Of a DNA stretch of 61,478 bases, positions 8,710 to 17,366 are shown in pieces (position 1 is the stretch's first letter; every line of letters starts with the position of its first letter). The DNA comes from Gemmatimonadota bacterium (GTDB lineage: Bacteria > Gemmatimonadota > Gemmatimonadetes > Longimicrobiales > Gaopeijiaceae): NCBI GenBank assembly GCA_022826025.1, contig JAJDVR010000012.1, positions 1 through 61,478 on the forward strand, read 5' to 3'. A program made the translations under genes and the position numbers. The notes under the pieces are model-generated. The model made no database searches. It was given only the letters and a program-made list of their open reading frames with translations, and was not told the DNA's origin.

Positions 8710-9615
8710 ACCGCTCGCCTTCAAATACTCGAGCGTCGCCGCCGCGCACGCCTCCGGCTGCTCCAGCTGCACGAGGTGTGTTCCTCCGGGGATCCAGGCG
8801 TAGTCAACGGTCGGGATATGATGGAGTTCGGTGGTCGGGAAAAAAGTGTACGGGATGCCGGGGTCGGCCCCGATGACCATCGTTGGACACGCGAGCGCCC
8901 CGAAATCGACCAGCGCCGCATACTGTCCGCCGTATCTGTAGATCCGGGCCTCGTACTCGCGGGGACAGCGAAGGGTGTACCCGTCGCCGTCCGCGGATCG
9001 GCGCAGCGTCGTCCGGGCCATGAGGCGGCGGACTCCGGGGGCCACGTAATGGAACGCGGGCATGTACAGCAGCACCTCCGCGAAGTCCGCGCGGGTCGGA
9101 TACCAGGCCGCGCGCGCAAGCGTCATCGTGACCGCGCGCCTCGCCACATCCGCGAACTCTTCCTGCGCGGGGCCGAACTCGCACAGCGGCGGATCGAAGA
9201 GAACGCGGGCCACGAATTCTCCCCCGCGCGTGGGAGACAGCAACGAGACGAGGCCCGAGAGAGAATGGAACACGCCGGCGTGCGGCTTCTTCCCGAAGCC
9301 CCTCCCGATGGCCTCCTGGATGCGGAGGTGGTCATCGAGGAGGGTGGGCACATTGTGGCTTCCGGGCGGCCCCGGGGTATTCCAGCCGTGGTTCCTGAGG
9401 TCGTAGAGCACGAGATCGAAGTCCTCCGCGAACAGCGACCAGAACGGGTAGTAGAGGTCGATCGCGAGGCTGTTGCCGTGGCTCAGAACGATGCGCGGAC
9501 CGGACGGGTTCCCGTGGCGCCGGAGCGTGGTCACCGCGCCATCGACCAGACGCACATCGTGCACGGCCAGAGGCTCGGGCACCTGCCACACCTGTGTGCC
9601 TTCAGGGTCACTCAT
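8701..9615 (-). CDS. Alpha/beta-hydrolase fold protein
   Basis: The 304-residue product shows the hydrolase pattern: LSHGNSLAIDLYYPF (oxyanion region), LYDLRNHGWN, the nucleophile elbow FHSLSG, where the usual GxSxG reads H-S-L-S-G, and a C-terminal GGTHLVQLEQPE containing the probable catalytic His. The Asp of the triad is likely in VIGADPGIPY. Family members are esterases, lipases, C-C hydrolases or haloperoxidases, and the substrate is unknown. It is convergent with the aminotransferase. Confidence 0.8.
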   Translation of the reverse strand: MSDPEGTQVWQVPEPLAVHDVRLVDGAVTTLRRHGNPSGPRIVLSHGNSLAIDLYYPFWSLFAEDFDLVLYDLRNHGWNTPGPPGSHNVPTLLDDHLRIQEAIGRGFGKKPHAGVFHSLSGLVSLLSPTRGGEFVARVLFDPPLCEFGPAQEEFADVARRAVTMTLARAAWYPTRADFAEVLLYMPAFHYVAPGVRRLMARTTLRRSADGDGYTLRCPREYEARIYRYGGQYAALVDFGALACPTMVIGADPGIPYTFFPTTELHHIPTVDYAWIPGGTHLVQLEQPEACAAATLEYLKASGLF

Positions 9616-9634
9616 TGGCGGAACCGGGCGGGGG

Positions 9635-9664
9635 TTGATTCAATGCGGGGAAAGTCGGTATCTT
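9635..9664 (+). promoter_or_regulatory. Sigma70-type promoter for the tRNA pair
   Basis: A -35 box TTGATT (9635-9640) and a -10 box TATCTT (9659-9664) are separated by 18 bp. The predicted transcription start lies near 9671, only a few bases before the mature 5' end of tRNA-Glu at 9680, as usual for tRNA genes. This is the best promoter match I found in the window. Confidence 0.65.
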
Positions 9665-9679
9665 ACCGGCCCTTTGGAC

Positions 9680-9752
9680 GCCCCCATCGTCTAGTGGCCT
9701 AGGATACTTGGTTCTCAGCCAAGAGACCGGGGTTCGACTCCCCGTGGGGGTA
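9680..9752 (+). tRNA. tRNA-Glu (anticodon CTC)
   Basis: The cloverleaf is complete: acceptor GCCCCCA/TGGGGGT with a terminal G-T pair, D-arm GTCTAGTGGCCTAGGA, anticodon stem CTTGG/CCAAG with loop TTCTCAG (anticodon CTC, reads GAG), and T-arm CGGGG-TTCGACT-CCCCG. The 3' CCA is not encoded. It probably forms one transcript with tRNA-Val 47 bp downstream. Confidence 0.95.
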
Positions 9753-9799
9753 TCGCGGAACGCGGGCCGTCGCTTTCGGGTGCGGCCCGGGTTTCGTTT

Positions 9800-9872
9800 G
9801 GCCGCTTAGCTCAGTTGGCAGAGCACTACGCTCACATCGTAGGGGTCGCTGGTTCGAGTCCAGCAGCGGCCA
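9800..9872 (+). tRNA. tRNA-Val (anticodon CAC)
   Basis: The acceptor stem GGCCGCT/AGCGGCC is perfectly paired. The D-arm is GCTCAGTTGGCAGAGC, the anticodon stem CTACG/CGTAG with loop CTCACAT (anticodon CAC, reads GTG), and the T-arm GCTGG-TTCGAGT-CCAGC. CCA is not encoded. The anticodon fits the heavy GTG valine use of this GC-rich genome. Confidence 0.95.
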
Positions 9873-9980
9873 CTCCCCCCCTTCCTCCCGCCCTCGGCCG
9901 GGACCGCGCGGTTGCGCACTCCGTCCGCCGCCCCCGACATGGGACATCCGGAGGCTGCGGCCTTGCACGCCCCGCGCTGC

Positions 9981-12125
9981 TCACCCCGCCAGCCGCCTCC
10001 TCACCTCCGCGGGCCGTGGCCGTGTTCCCGGCTTCCAGGCGGTCACGTATCCCGCCACCGCGCTCGCCGCCACCGAATACGGCGAGGCCAGATACAGCTG
10101 ACCCGGTCCCGAGCGCCCGGGGAAATTCCGGTTCTGGGAGGAGATGCTCACCTCGTCCGGGCGCGTCGTGATCCCGGGCCCGGCGTTGATGCAGGCGCCG
10201 CATCCGGGTTCGATGAAGGTGGCGCCCATGCGCTCGAAGAGATCCAGATAGCCCCGCTCCCGGCAGTACTCGCGCACATCGGTTGAGCCGCACTGGATGA
10301 AGCACTCCACGTCCGGATGCACGCCCAGCCCCCAGCGGTCGTGCATTTCGCGGAAGACCCGGGCGTACATGTCCATGTCCTCCTTCTTGCCCGCCGTGCA
10401 CGAGCCGGCGTACGCGATATCGATGCGGATCCGCTCGGGCTCGAGTTCGCCGAGCGGCACCCCGTTGCCGGGGTCGTTGGGGCGCGCAGCCATCGGCTGG
10501 ATGACGGACGCGTCGATCTCGATCACGCGAACGTAGTCGGCGCCCGGGTCGCTGTGCATGTCGCGCGCCAGCGCCTCCGCCCGAGCACGATCCATCCCGC
10601 GCTCGGCGACCAGGTACTCCACGGACTCCTCGTCTGCCGCCACCAGCCCGGTGAAGGCGCCCACCTCGGCGGCCATGTTGGTCATCGTCGCGCGCTCGTC
10701 CACCGGGAGGGCCTCCACGGCCGGTCCGGCGTACTCGATGATCTGCCCGATCGCGTGTCCGTCGCGGATGTAGGGGTGGCGCAGGATCTCGAGCATGTAG
10801 TCCTTGGCCGTCACCCCCTCGGCGGGCTCTCCCGAGATCACGACCTTGAAGGAGGGCGGGATCTGCACGCACACGTCCCTGGTGATCCAGGAGTTGAAGA
10901 TGGCGGTCGTGCCCACCCCGAACGCCAGCGCCCCGATCGCGCCCGCGTGGGGCGTGTGCGAGTCCGATCCGATGATGAGCATCCCCGGCTCCGCGTAGTC
11001 CTCGAGGATCTTGGAGTGGCAGATCGCGACCGACCCCATCCGGTGCCCCATCTGCTCTCCGTAGAGCCGGATGCCCTGCTTCTCCGCGAACTCGCGCTGC
11101 TTCAACTCGAGCTGGTTGGCGACCTCGAGCAGTCCCTCCTCGATGCGCTCCTGGCTCATCGCCTTGTGCAGGAAGGTCAGATGGTCGCGGAAGAAGAGCA
11201 CGCTGTCCGGGTCCCGCACCCGTCCCTCCGGCCCCATCTTCTGTTCGAAGAAGATGGCCGCCATGGGTGTCACGTACTCGTGGGAGAAGCGGATGTCGGT
11301 GCGGAAGAAGCCGGCCTCGCCCGGGGTGACCGAGTCGACGCCGACCTTGCCGTCCGCCGGGTCCACCACCCAGTGACGCGCGAAGATCTTCTCCGCAAGG
11401 GTCATCGGGGGGCTTGCGGCGCCCGAGCCGTCGGGTGTCGCGCCCCCCGAGAGTTCGGCGCCGTCACGGGGCGCCGCGGGCAGGCATGCGGGCGCCGGCA
11501 CCGTCGCCCGGCCCTGCATGCGGGCCACGTTGAACTCGAAGAGGCCTCCGTACTCGATGATCTGGCGGGTGATTTCGTCCTTGCCGCGGGTGAACTCCTC
11601 AAGCCGGAGCGGCTCGCCGCGCGCGATGCGCTCCGCCACGCCGAAGTCGGTGGTGGTGAGGACGCCCAGGTTCTGGCAGTTCTCGTTGTAGATGCGCTCG
11701 ATGCTCTCGCTGACGACGACCTGGATGCCGGCCATCAGCTCCGCGTACGGGCTCTGCTCGCGGCTGGAGCCCTTGCCCCGCCGCATGCCCGCGACCGAGC
11801 ACACGAAGCCGCCGTCGCGCACGCTCGCGCGTCCGACCGGATAATCCTCCGCCCCGCTCTCCGGATTCGTGGTGCGCAGCCCGAGGTAGGGGAATTCGCC
11901 CAGCGTCTCGTCGTAGAAGAAGCAGATGTATGCGGGCGTGATCTCGTCGGTCGAGATCTGGTCGCGCAGACGGGCGCGCAACTCGTCGCTCAACTCCAGG
12001 TCCAGCCCTTCGTAGAGTTGGGCGCGCACCAGCGCGGTGTCGTCCGCCAGGTACAGAACCCGCCCACGCACATCGAGGGTGGCGGGTCGTCTGGGCGTCG
12101 GACGGGTGAGGAGATCCCCGGCCAT
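9981..12125 (-). CDS. Aconitase/isopropylmalate-dehydratase family, swivel domain first
   Basis: This 714-residue single-chain dehydratase has the small (LeuD-like swivel) domain at the N-terminus (~1-200) and the large [4Fe-4S] domain at ~245-700, the reverse of classical aconitase. The join is a Pro/Ala/Gly-rich linker (~205-242). Cluster ligands are the Cys in AYAGSCTAGKKED and the two in FIEPGCGACIN. IIGSDSHTPHAGA is the conserved large-subunit signature. The reaction is probably stereospecific isomerisation of a hydroxy-tricarboxylate or isopropylmalate; which one is unresolved. The gene begins 7 bp after the NSS symporter stop, so they form an operon. Confidence 0.8.
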   Translation of the reverse strand: MAGDLLTRPTPRRPATLDVRGRVLYLADDTALVRAQLYEGLDLELSDELRARLRDQISTDEITPAYICFFYDETLGEFPYLGLRTTNPESGAEDYPVGRASVRDGGFVCSVAGMRRGKGSSREQSPYAELMAGIQVVVSESIERIYNENCQNLGVLTTTDFGVAERIARGEPLRLEEFTRGKDEITRQIIEYGGLFEFNVARMQGRATVPAPACLPAAPRDGAELSGGATPDGSGAASPPMTLAEKIFARHWVVDPADGKVGVDSVTPGEAGFFRTDIRFSHEYVTPMAAIFFEQKMGPEGRVRDPDSVLFFRDHLTFLHKAMSQERIEEGLLEVANQLELKQREFAEKQGIRLYGEQMGHRMGSVAICHSKILEDYAEPGMLIIGSDSHTPHAGAIGALAFGVGTTAIFNSWITRDVCVQIPPSFKVVISGEPAEGVTAKDYMLEILRHPYIRDGHAIGQIIEYAGPAVEALPVDERATMTNMAAEVGAFTGLVAADEESVEYLVAERGMDRARAEALARDMHSDPGADYVRVIEIDASVIQPMAARPNDPGNGVPLGELEPERIRIDIAYAGSCTAGKKEDMDMYARVFREMHDRWGLGVHPDVECFIQCGSTDVREYCRERGYLDLFERMGATFIEPGCGACINAGPGITTRPDEVSISSQNRNFPGRSGPGQLYLASPYSVAASAVAGYVTAWKPGTRPRPAEVRRRLAG

Positions 12126-12132
12126 CCGCGCC

Positions 12133-13518
12133 TCAGCTGAAGTCGACGCCGAAGAGCACGGCGATGATGATCGATGCGACGGCGATGGGCGCCACGAAGC
12201 GGATGAAGAAGCGCCAGGTCGGGTAGTGGAACCACCCGGGCTGGTTGCCGTCCACGAGTTCGCCCTCGCTCACCTTGCGGCTGATGAACCAGCCCGCCGC
12301 CAGAGTGATGGCCAGGCCGCCGGTAGGCAGCATCCAGTTGGACACGAAATGGTCTGCGGTGGAGAACCAGCCCACCTTCTCCGCGAAGAGCTCCATCGTG
12401 GCCAGGACGGGGGTGCCCGTAAACGACAGCGCGGCGAAGATGGTGAAGACGAAGATGGCTCCGCCGCACAGGAAGGTGGCGCGGTTGCGGGCGATGCCCC
12501 GTTCGTCGATCACGTAGCTCACCACCACTTCCAGCAGCGAGATGGTCGAGGTCAGCGCCGCCAGCGCCACCAGCACGTAGAAGAGCGGGCCCAGCACCAC
12601 GCCGAACGGCACTTCCGAATAGAAGAGCTCCGGCAGCGAAATGAAGAGCATGCCCACCGTCGAGCCGCCCACCTGCTCGCTCATCCCCGCCACCGAGAAG
12701 ATCACCGAGAACATGATGATCGTTGCGACCAGCGCGATCACGGTGTCGAGAACAACGATCATCGCCGACGCCTTCACGATGGAGTGATGGCGCGCGATGT
12801 AGGAGCCGTACGTGATCATCGCGCACATGCCGAGCGAAAGGGTGAAAAACGAGTGGCCCAGCGCCTCCAGCACCGAGTCGGGCTCGAGCTCCGCGAAATT
12901 CGGCCGGAAGATGAAGCTCAGCGCTTCACCGGCGCCGTTCATCCTCAGGGCGCTCACCAGCAGCAGGAGCAGGATTCCGAAGAGGATGGGCAGGAAGAGG
13001 CGCGCGATGCGCTCGATCCCCTTGCTGACCCCGAAGTAGACCACGGCCACGGTTCCCACGCTGAAGCTGAGGGAGAGGGCGAGCTGCAGGCCGGCGTTGC
13101 TCACCTGTTCATTGAACAGATCCCCGGTGGCCAGTCCGCTCGGAAAGCCGCCGAAGGTCCATTCCATCGTCCTGGCGAAGTAGTAGATCGACCAGCCGGC
13201 GATGACGGTGTAGTAGCTGAGCAGGATGAAGGCGCAGATGACGCCCCAGCCCCCGACGACGCCCCACGCGGGCCCGGCGACCGCCTTGAGGGCCCCGACC
13301 GCGCTCTTCTGACTTCTCCGTCCGATCAGCAGCTCCGCCATCATGATGGGCAGCCCGACGGCCGCGATGCACACGAGGTACACCAGCACGAAGGCGCCGC
13401 CGTTGTTCTCCCAGGTGATGAAGGGGAACTTCCACAGGTTGCCCAGTCCGATGGCGCTTCCGGTGGCCGCAAGGACGAATCCCAGATTCGAATTCCAGTG
13501 GTCTCGCTGCTGTGACAT
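12133..13518 (-). CDS. Sodium:neurotransmitter symporter (NSS/SNF family)
   Basis: The 461-residue membrane protein has about eleven to twelve transmembrane segments and begins MSQQRDHWNSNLGFVLAATG. It continues with the family hallmark SAIGLGNLWKFPF, where TM1 is unwound around the Na+ and substrate sites of LeuT-type transporters, followed by NNGGAFVLVY. Bacterial NSS proteins import amino acids or related amines with Na+. The open frame extends far upstream, but similarity begins exactly at the ATG 13516-13518, so that start is used. It is the first gene of a two-gene unit with the aconitase-family enzyme, which hints that the imported compound may feed it. Confidence 0.9.
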   Translation of the reverse strand: MSQQRDHWNSNLGFVLAATGSAIGLGNLWKFPFITWENNGGAFVLVYLVCIAAVGLPIMMAELLIGRRSQKSAVGALKAVAGPAWGVVGGWGVICAFILLSYYTVIAGWSIYYFARTMEWTFGGFPSGLATGDLFNEQVSNAGLQLALSLSFSVGTVAVVYFGVSKGIERIARLFLPILFGILLLLLVSALRMNGAGEALSFIFRPNFAELEPDSVLEALGHSFFTLSLGMCAMITYGSYIARHHSIVKASAMIVVLDTVIALVATIIMFSVIFSVAGMSEQVGGSTVGMLFISLPELFYSEVPFGVVLGPLFYVLVALAALTSTISLLEVVVSYVIDERGIARNRATFLCGGAIFVFTIFAALSFTGTPVLATMELFAEKVGWFSTADHFVSNWMLPTGGLAITLAAGWFISRKVSEGELVDGNQPGWFHYPTWRFFIRFVAPIAVASIIIAVLFGVDFS

Positions 13519-13698
13519 GGCGTCTGCTCGGGGCTGGTCGTCGCCGTGATCGGGACGAGGGTCGGGTCGAAGTTGCCGCGGGTCGGCTCTATATTGCGCG
13601 CGGGACAAGGCGGTGCGCCAGTCTCTTGATCGGCAACATGGAGCAGGGACGCCCCGCTCCGGCCGAGAGGTCCCGGCGTCCGGAACAGGGAGATACTC

Positions 13699-14742
13699 AT
13701 GGGCCTTTGGAGGGTTCGGCGTTCGGTTCCCGCGCTCGCCGCGGCATGCCTTCTGGGCGGGTTGACCATCGGGTGCGGGGGTGGAGACAGCGGTGCCTCC
13801 GATGGCGCCGTTCGCGTCGCGCTGCTGACCTCCGGGCCGGTGAGCGACGCCGGCTGGTACGCCGGGGCCTACGAAGGCCTGCTGTTGATCGAGGAATCGC
13901 TCGGGGCGCAGGTCAGCCATCAGCAGACCCGGTCCCCCGCCGAGTTCGACGAGGCCTTTTTCTCGTATGGTTCTTCGGGCTACGACCTGGTGTTCGCCCA
14001 CGGCTTCGAGTACCAGGACGCGGCGCTGCGCGCCGGGGAAGAGTTCCCCGGCATGACCATCGTCGTCTCCAGCGGGGGTCGGATTTCGGACAACGTGCGC
14101 TCGCTGATCTTCCGTCTGGAGGAGGGAAGCTACCTCGCCGGCATGATGGCGGGAGGCCTCACCCGGTCGCGGGTGGTGGGGATGGTCGGCGGCGTGGCGA
14201 TTCCGCCCGCCCAGGGCACCTTTCGCGCCTTCGAGGCGGGGGCGCGCGCCATCGACCCGGACATCGAGGTGCTGGAAGCCTTCATCGGCAGTTGGGACGA
14301 CGTGGCGGCTGCGAGGGAGGCGGCGACGGCGCAACTGAGCCGGGATGCCGATGTCCTCGTGCACAATACCGACGCCGCCAGCTTCGGCGTGTTTCAGGCG
14401 GTTCGGGAGGCGAACGGGGACGAGAACCCGGTGTGGGCCATCGGCATGAACCGGGATCAGAACGACGTGGCCCCCGAGGTCATCGCCGGGAGCGCCGCCA
14501 TCGACATCCCGAGGGCCTTTCTGGACGTGGCGAGCCGGTTCACGGCCGGGACGCTCCCCCCGGGGGCGCTGGATCTCAGTCTCGGCGAGGGCGTTGTGGA
14601 TTTCATCGTCAACCCGGCGGCGCTCGACCGCATCCCCGCCGATCTGCTCGCACGCATTGACGGGGCGAGGGAGGCCATCCGCGCAGGCACGCTGGAGGTG
14701 CCCCGGATCGAGTTCCTGGAGGAGGAACCCGGAGGCCCTTGA
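13699..14742 (+). CDS. BMP-family ABC transporter substrate-binding lipoprotein
   Basis: The 347-residue product starts with a lipoprotein signal ending in the lipobox GLTIGC (Cys26). The mature part matches the PnrA/BmpA family of nucleoside-binding proteins: VALLTSGPVSDAGWYAGAY at the N-lobe and MAGGLTRSRVVGMVGG in the hinge region. GGGAG precedes the ATG by 7 nt. It opens a four-gene operon with an ATPase and two permeases, the standard layout of purine/pyrimidine nucleoside importers. It is divergent from the NSS symporter; the 180-bp gap should hold both promoters. Confidence 0.9.
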   Translation: MGLWRVRRSVPALAAACLLGGLTIGCGGGDSGASDGAVRVALLTSGPVSDAGWYAGAYEGLLLIEESLGAQVSHQQTRSPAEFDEAFFSYGSSGYDLVFAHGFEYQDAALRAGEEFPGMTIVVSSGGRISDNVRSLIFRLEEGSYLAGMMAGGLTRSRVVGMVGGVAIPPAQGTFRAFEAGARAIDPDIEVLEAFIGSWDDVAAAREAATAQLSRDADVLVHNTDAASFGVFQAVREANGDENPVWAIGMNRDQNDVAPEVIAGSAAIDIPRAFLDVASRFTAGTLPPGALDLSLGEGVVDFIVNPAALDRIPADLLARIDGAREAIRAGTLEVPRIEFLEEEPGGP

Positions 14743-14747
14743 GGCCC

Positions 14748-16268
14748 ATGGGGGGCGCCGCCGTCGAGATGCGGTCGGTGAGCAAGCGCTTCGGATCCAT
14801 CGAGGCGCTTGCCGACGCGAGTCTCGGCGCCTGGCCCGGGGAAGTTCATGCGTTGCTGGGAGAGAACGGCGCCGGCAAGACCACGCTCATGCGGGTGCTG
14901 TGCGGCGCGCTCCGTCCCGACCAGGGCGAAGTTCTGGTGGACGGTCGCCGGTTGCGGTCCGGGGACCCGCGCGCCGCGGTCGCGGCCGGGATCGGGATGG
15001 TGCACCAGCATTTCACCCTGGTGCCCAGTCTGACGGTCGCCGAGAACGTCTCACTGGGAACGCGGGAGGGGAGCGGGCTCCGTCTGGCCCTCGAGCGTGT
15101 GCACGTCCGGCTCGCGGAGTTGGAGCGGGTCACGGGGCTTCCGGTGGACCCCGGGGCCACTGTGGCCGGTCTGTCGGTGGGCGCGAAACAGCGGGTGGAG
15201 ATCCTGAAGGCGCTCTACCGGGACCCGCGCGTGCTGGTGCTGGACGAGCCGACGACGGTGCTGGGGCCGCAGGAGGTGGACTGGCTGTTCGGCGTCCTGC
15301 GCTCGCTGGTGGAGGAGGGGCGCACGGTCCTGCTGATCGGGCACAAGCTGGACGAGATCCTGCGGGTGGCCGACCGGGTGACCGTGCTCCGGCGCGGCCG
15401 GACCGTCCTGGCGGAGAGGCGCGACGCGGTGGACGCGCCCGCGCTGGCGCGGGCGATGATCGGCCGGGAGACCATCCGGGCGACTCCGCCCGCCCGGGTC
15501 GGAACGGGGGGGCGGGTAGCGCGCCTGGAGGCGGTGGGGGTCCGGGGCGAGGACGGCCGCATGGCGGTGCGGGAGGTCACCCTCGAGGTGCATCGGGGCG
15601 AGATCGTGGGCATCGGGGGGGTGGAGGGCAATGGCCAGCGCGAACTCGCGCTCGTGCTTTCGGGAAGGCTGCGCCCGTCGGCCGGCAGTGCTGATTTCCC
15701 CGCGACGGTCAGCCTGATCCCGCAGGACCGTAGCGCGGGCGGGCTGGTCCCGGGCTTCGATCTCGCCGAGAACACCGCGCTCGCCTTCCACGACGACGAC
15801 GCGCACCGTCGCGGGCCGCTCATCGACTGGGCGGCGATGCGGCGCACCGCGCGCGAGATCGTGACGGGCTTCGATGTGCGGGTCCCGGGGTGGCGGGCCA
15901 CGGCGCAGTCGCTGTCGGGCGGCAACCAGCAGAAACTGCTGGTGGGCCGTGAACTGGCGCGCGCCCCCGACCTGCTGGTCGCGGAGAACCCGATGCGCGG
16001 GCTCGACATCGCAGCGGCCGCCTTCCTGCGCGACAAGCTCGTGGAGCTGAAGGGAGGGGGTCCGTGGGCGGAGGCGGTCGGCGGGGCAGGTGGTCGGCCC
16101 GCGCATGCGCCGCCGGGCATCGTGCTCTTCTCCACCGATCTGGACGAGGTGCTCGATCTGGCCGACCGGGTTTTCGTGCTCGTGCGCGGCCGGCTGATCG
16201 CCGTGCCGGAAGAGGAGCGCAACGCGGCGGGGATGGGCCGGCTGATGCTCGGATCGGAGGAGGCATGA
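14748..16268 (+). CDS. Nucleoside-type ABC transporter ATPase (two NBDs)
   Basis: About 506 residues hold two fused nucleotide-binding domains as in sugar/nucleoside importers. NBD1 has Walker A GENGAGKTT, signature LSVGAKQRVE and Walker B VLVLDEPTTVL. NBD2 has the degenerate P-loop GVEGNGQREL and signature LSGGNQQKLLVGREL. A TTG at 14739 overlapping the previous stop is also in frame, but GGAGG (14731-14735) is better spaced for the ATG at 14748, which I use. A Gly/Ala-rich insertion lies at ~440-460 (GGPWAEAVGGAGGRPAHA). Confidence 0.92.
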   Translation: MGGAAVEMRSVSKRFGSIEALADASLGAWPGEVHALLGENGAGKTTLMRVLCGALRPDQGEVLVDGRRLRSGDPRAAVAAGIGMVHQHFTLVPSLTVAENVSLGTREGSGLRLALERVHVRLAELERVTGLPVDPGATVAGLSVGAKQRVEILKALYRDPRVLVLDEPTTVLGPQEVDWLFGVLRSLVEEGRTVLLIGHKLDEILRVADRVTVLRRGRTVLAERRDAVDAPALARAMIGRETIRATPPARVGTGGRVARLEAVGVRGEDGRMAVREVTLEVHRGEIVGIGGVEGNGQRELALVLSGRLRPSAGSADFPATVSLIPQDRSAGGLVPGFDLAENTALAFHDDDAHRRGPLIDWAAMRRTAREIVTGFDVRVPGWRATAQSLSGGNQQKLLVGRELARAPDLLVAENPMRGLDIAAAAFLRDKLVELKGGGPWAEAVGGAGGRPAHAPPGIVLFSTDLDEVLDLADRVFVLVRGRLIAVPEEERNAAGMGRLMLGSEEA

Positions 16269-16296
16269 CCCTCCCCGCCCGGACGGCGCGCCTCCC

Positions 16297-17364
16297 ATGA
16301 TCCGCCGGGCGTTGCGCGCGCGCTTCCGGTCGCGCTGGATCGGCCCGCTGGCGGCCGGCGCAGTGGCGCTCCTGGCGGCGGCACTGCTGGCGGCTGCGGG
16401 GCTGGCCCTCGCCGGATACGAGCCGATCGCCGCCGGGCGGGCGCTGGTCTCGGGCGCCTTCGGCTCCTGGGAGCGGTTTGCCTCCATCACCCTGGTGCGC
16501 GCGACCCCGCTCATCCTGACCGGGCTGGCGGTGGCGCTCGCGTTCCGCGCCGGCGTGTGGAACATCGGAGCGGAGGGGCAGCTCTACGCGGGCGCGGTGG
16601 CGGCCGTGTGGGTGGGGCTCACCTTTCCGGGCGCGCCGGCGTGGCTGCTCCTGCCTGGCGCGATGGCGGCTGCGGCGGTGGCGGGGGGCCTTTGGACGCT
16701 CGTCCCGGTGGGGCTCAAGTTCCGGGCCGGGGTCGGAGAGGTCATCACCACCATCCTGATGAACTTCGTCGCCATCCACACCGTCGCGTGGCTGGTGCAC
16801 GGCCCCCTGCAGGAGGCGCGCGGGGTGTTCCCGCAAACCGACGCCGTTGCCCTCGCGGCCCGTCTCCCGCGCCTCGGGTCCGGTCGGCTGCACGCCGGCT
16901 TCCCGGTCGCGGTCGTGCTCGCAGGGGCGCTCTGGTGGCTGCTGAGGCACAGCGCCTGGGGCTTTCGCGTACGGGCGGTGGGCGCCTCGGCCCGCGCGGC
17001 CGCGGTGTCCGGCCGCATCCACACGGGCAGGGTGGTGCTGGGGGCGTTTCTGCTCTCCGGCATGCTCGCCGGGCTGGCGGGCGGGGTGGAGGTCGCGGGG
17101 GTGACGTTCGCGCTTTACGAGAACCTCTCCCCCGGCTACGGCTACACGGCCATCGCGGTCGCCCTGCTCGCCGGTCTGAACCCGGTCGCCGTGCTGCTGG
17201 CGGCCGGGTTCTTCGGGGTCCTGCAGGCGGGCGCGGCGGCGATGCAGCGCGACGTGGGGGTGCCCGCGGTCTGGGTCAGCGCCATCGAGGCGCTGGTCAT
17301 TCTGGCGGTGGTGGCGGCGGACCGGTTCCTGCGCCGGGGCGTGGCCGGGAAGGGCGGAGGCTGA
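16297..17364 (+). CDS. Nucleoside-type ABC transporter permease 1
   Basis: This 355-residue integral membrane protein belongs to the BPD_transp_2 (branched-chain/sugar-type) permease family. It contains VALAFRAGVWNIGAEGQLYAG, the signature seen in YufP-like nucleoside permeases, and the coupling region RVRAVGASARAAAVSG. About nine hydrophobic segments are visible. It lies between the ATPase and the second permease and forms half of the membrane channel. Confidence 0.92.
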   Translation: MIRRALRARFRSRWIGPLAAGAVALLAAALLAAAGLALAGYEPIAAGRALVSGAFGSWERFASITLVRATPLILTGLAVALAFRAGVWNIGAEGQLYAGAVAAVWVGLTFPGAPAWLLLPGAMAAAAVAGGLWTLVPVGLKFRAGVGEVITTILMNFVAIHTVAWLVHGPLQEARGVFPQTDAVALAARLPRLGSGRLHAGFPVAVVLAGALWWLLRHSAWGFRVRAVGASARAAAVSGRIHTGRVVLGAFLLSGMLAGLAGGVEVAGVTFALYENLSPGYGYTAIAVALLAGLNPVAVLLAAGFFGVLQAGAAAMQRDVGVPAVWVSAIEALVILAVVAADRFLRRGVAGKGGG

Positions 17365-17366
17365 CG

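Noticed and set aside
13519-14364. Upstream extension of the NSS symporter frame on the minus strand
   Set aside because: The extension runs antisense through the BMP lipoprotein gene; family similarity begins exactly at the ATG 13518.
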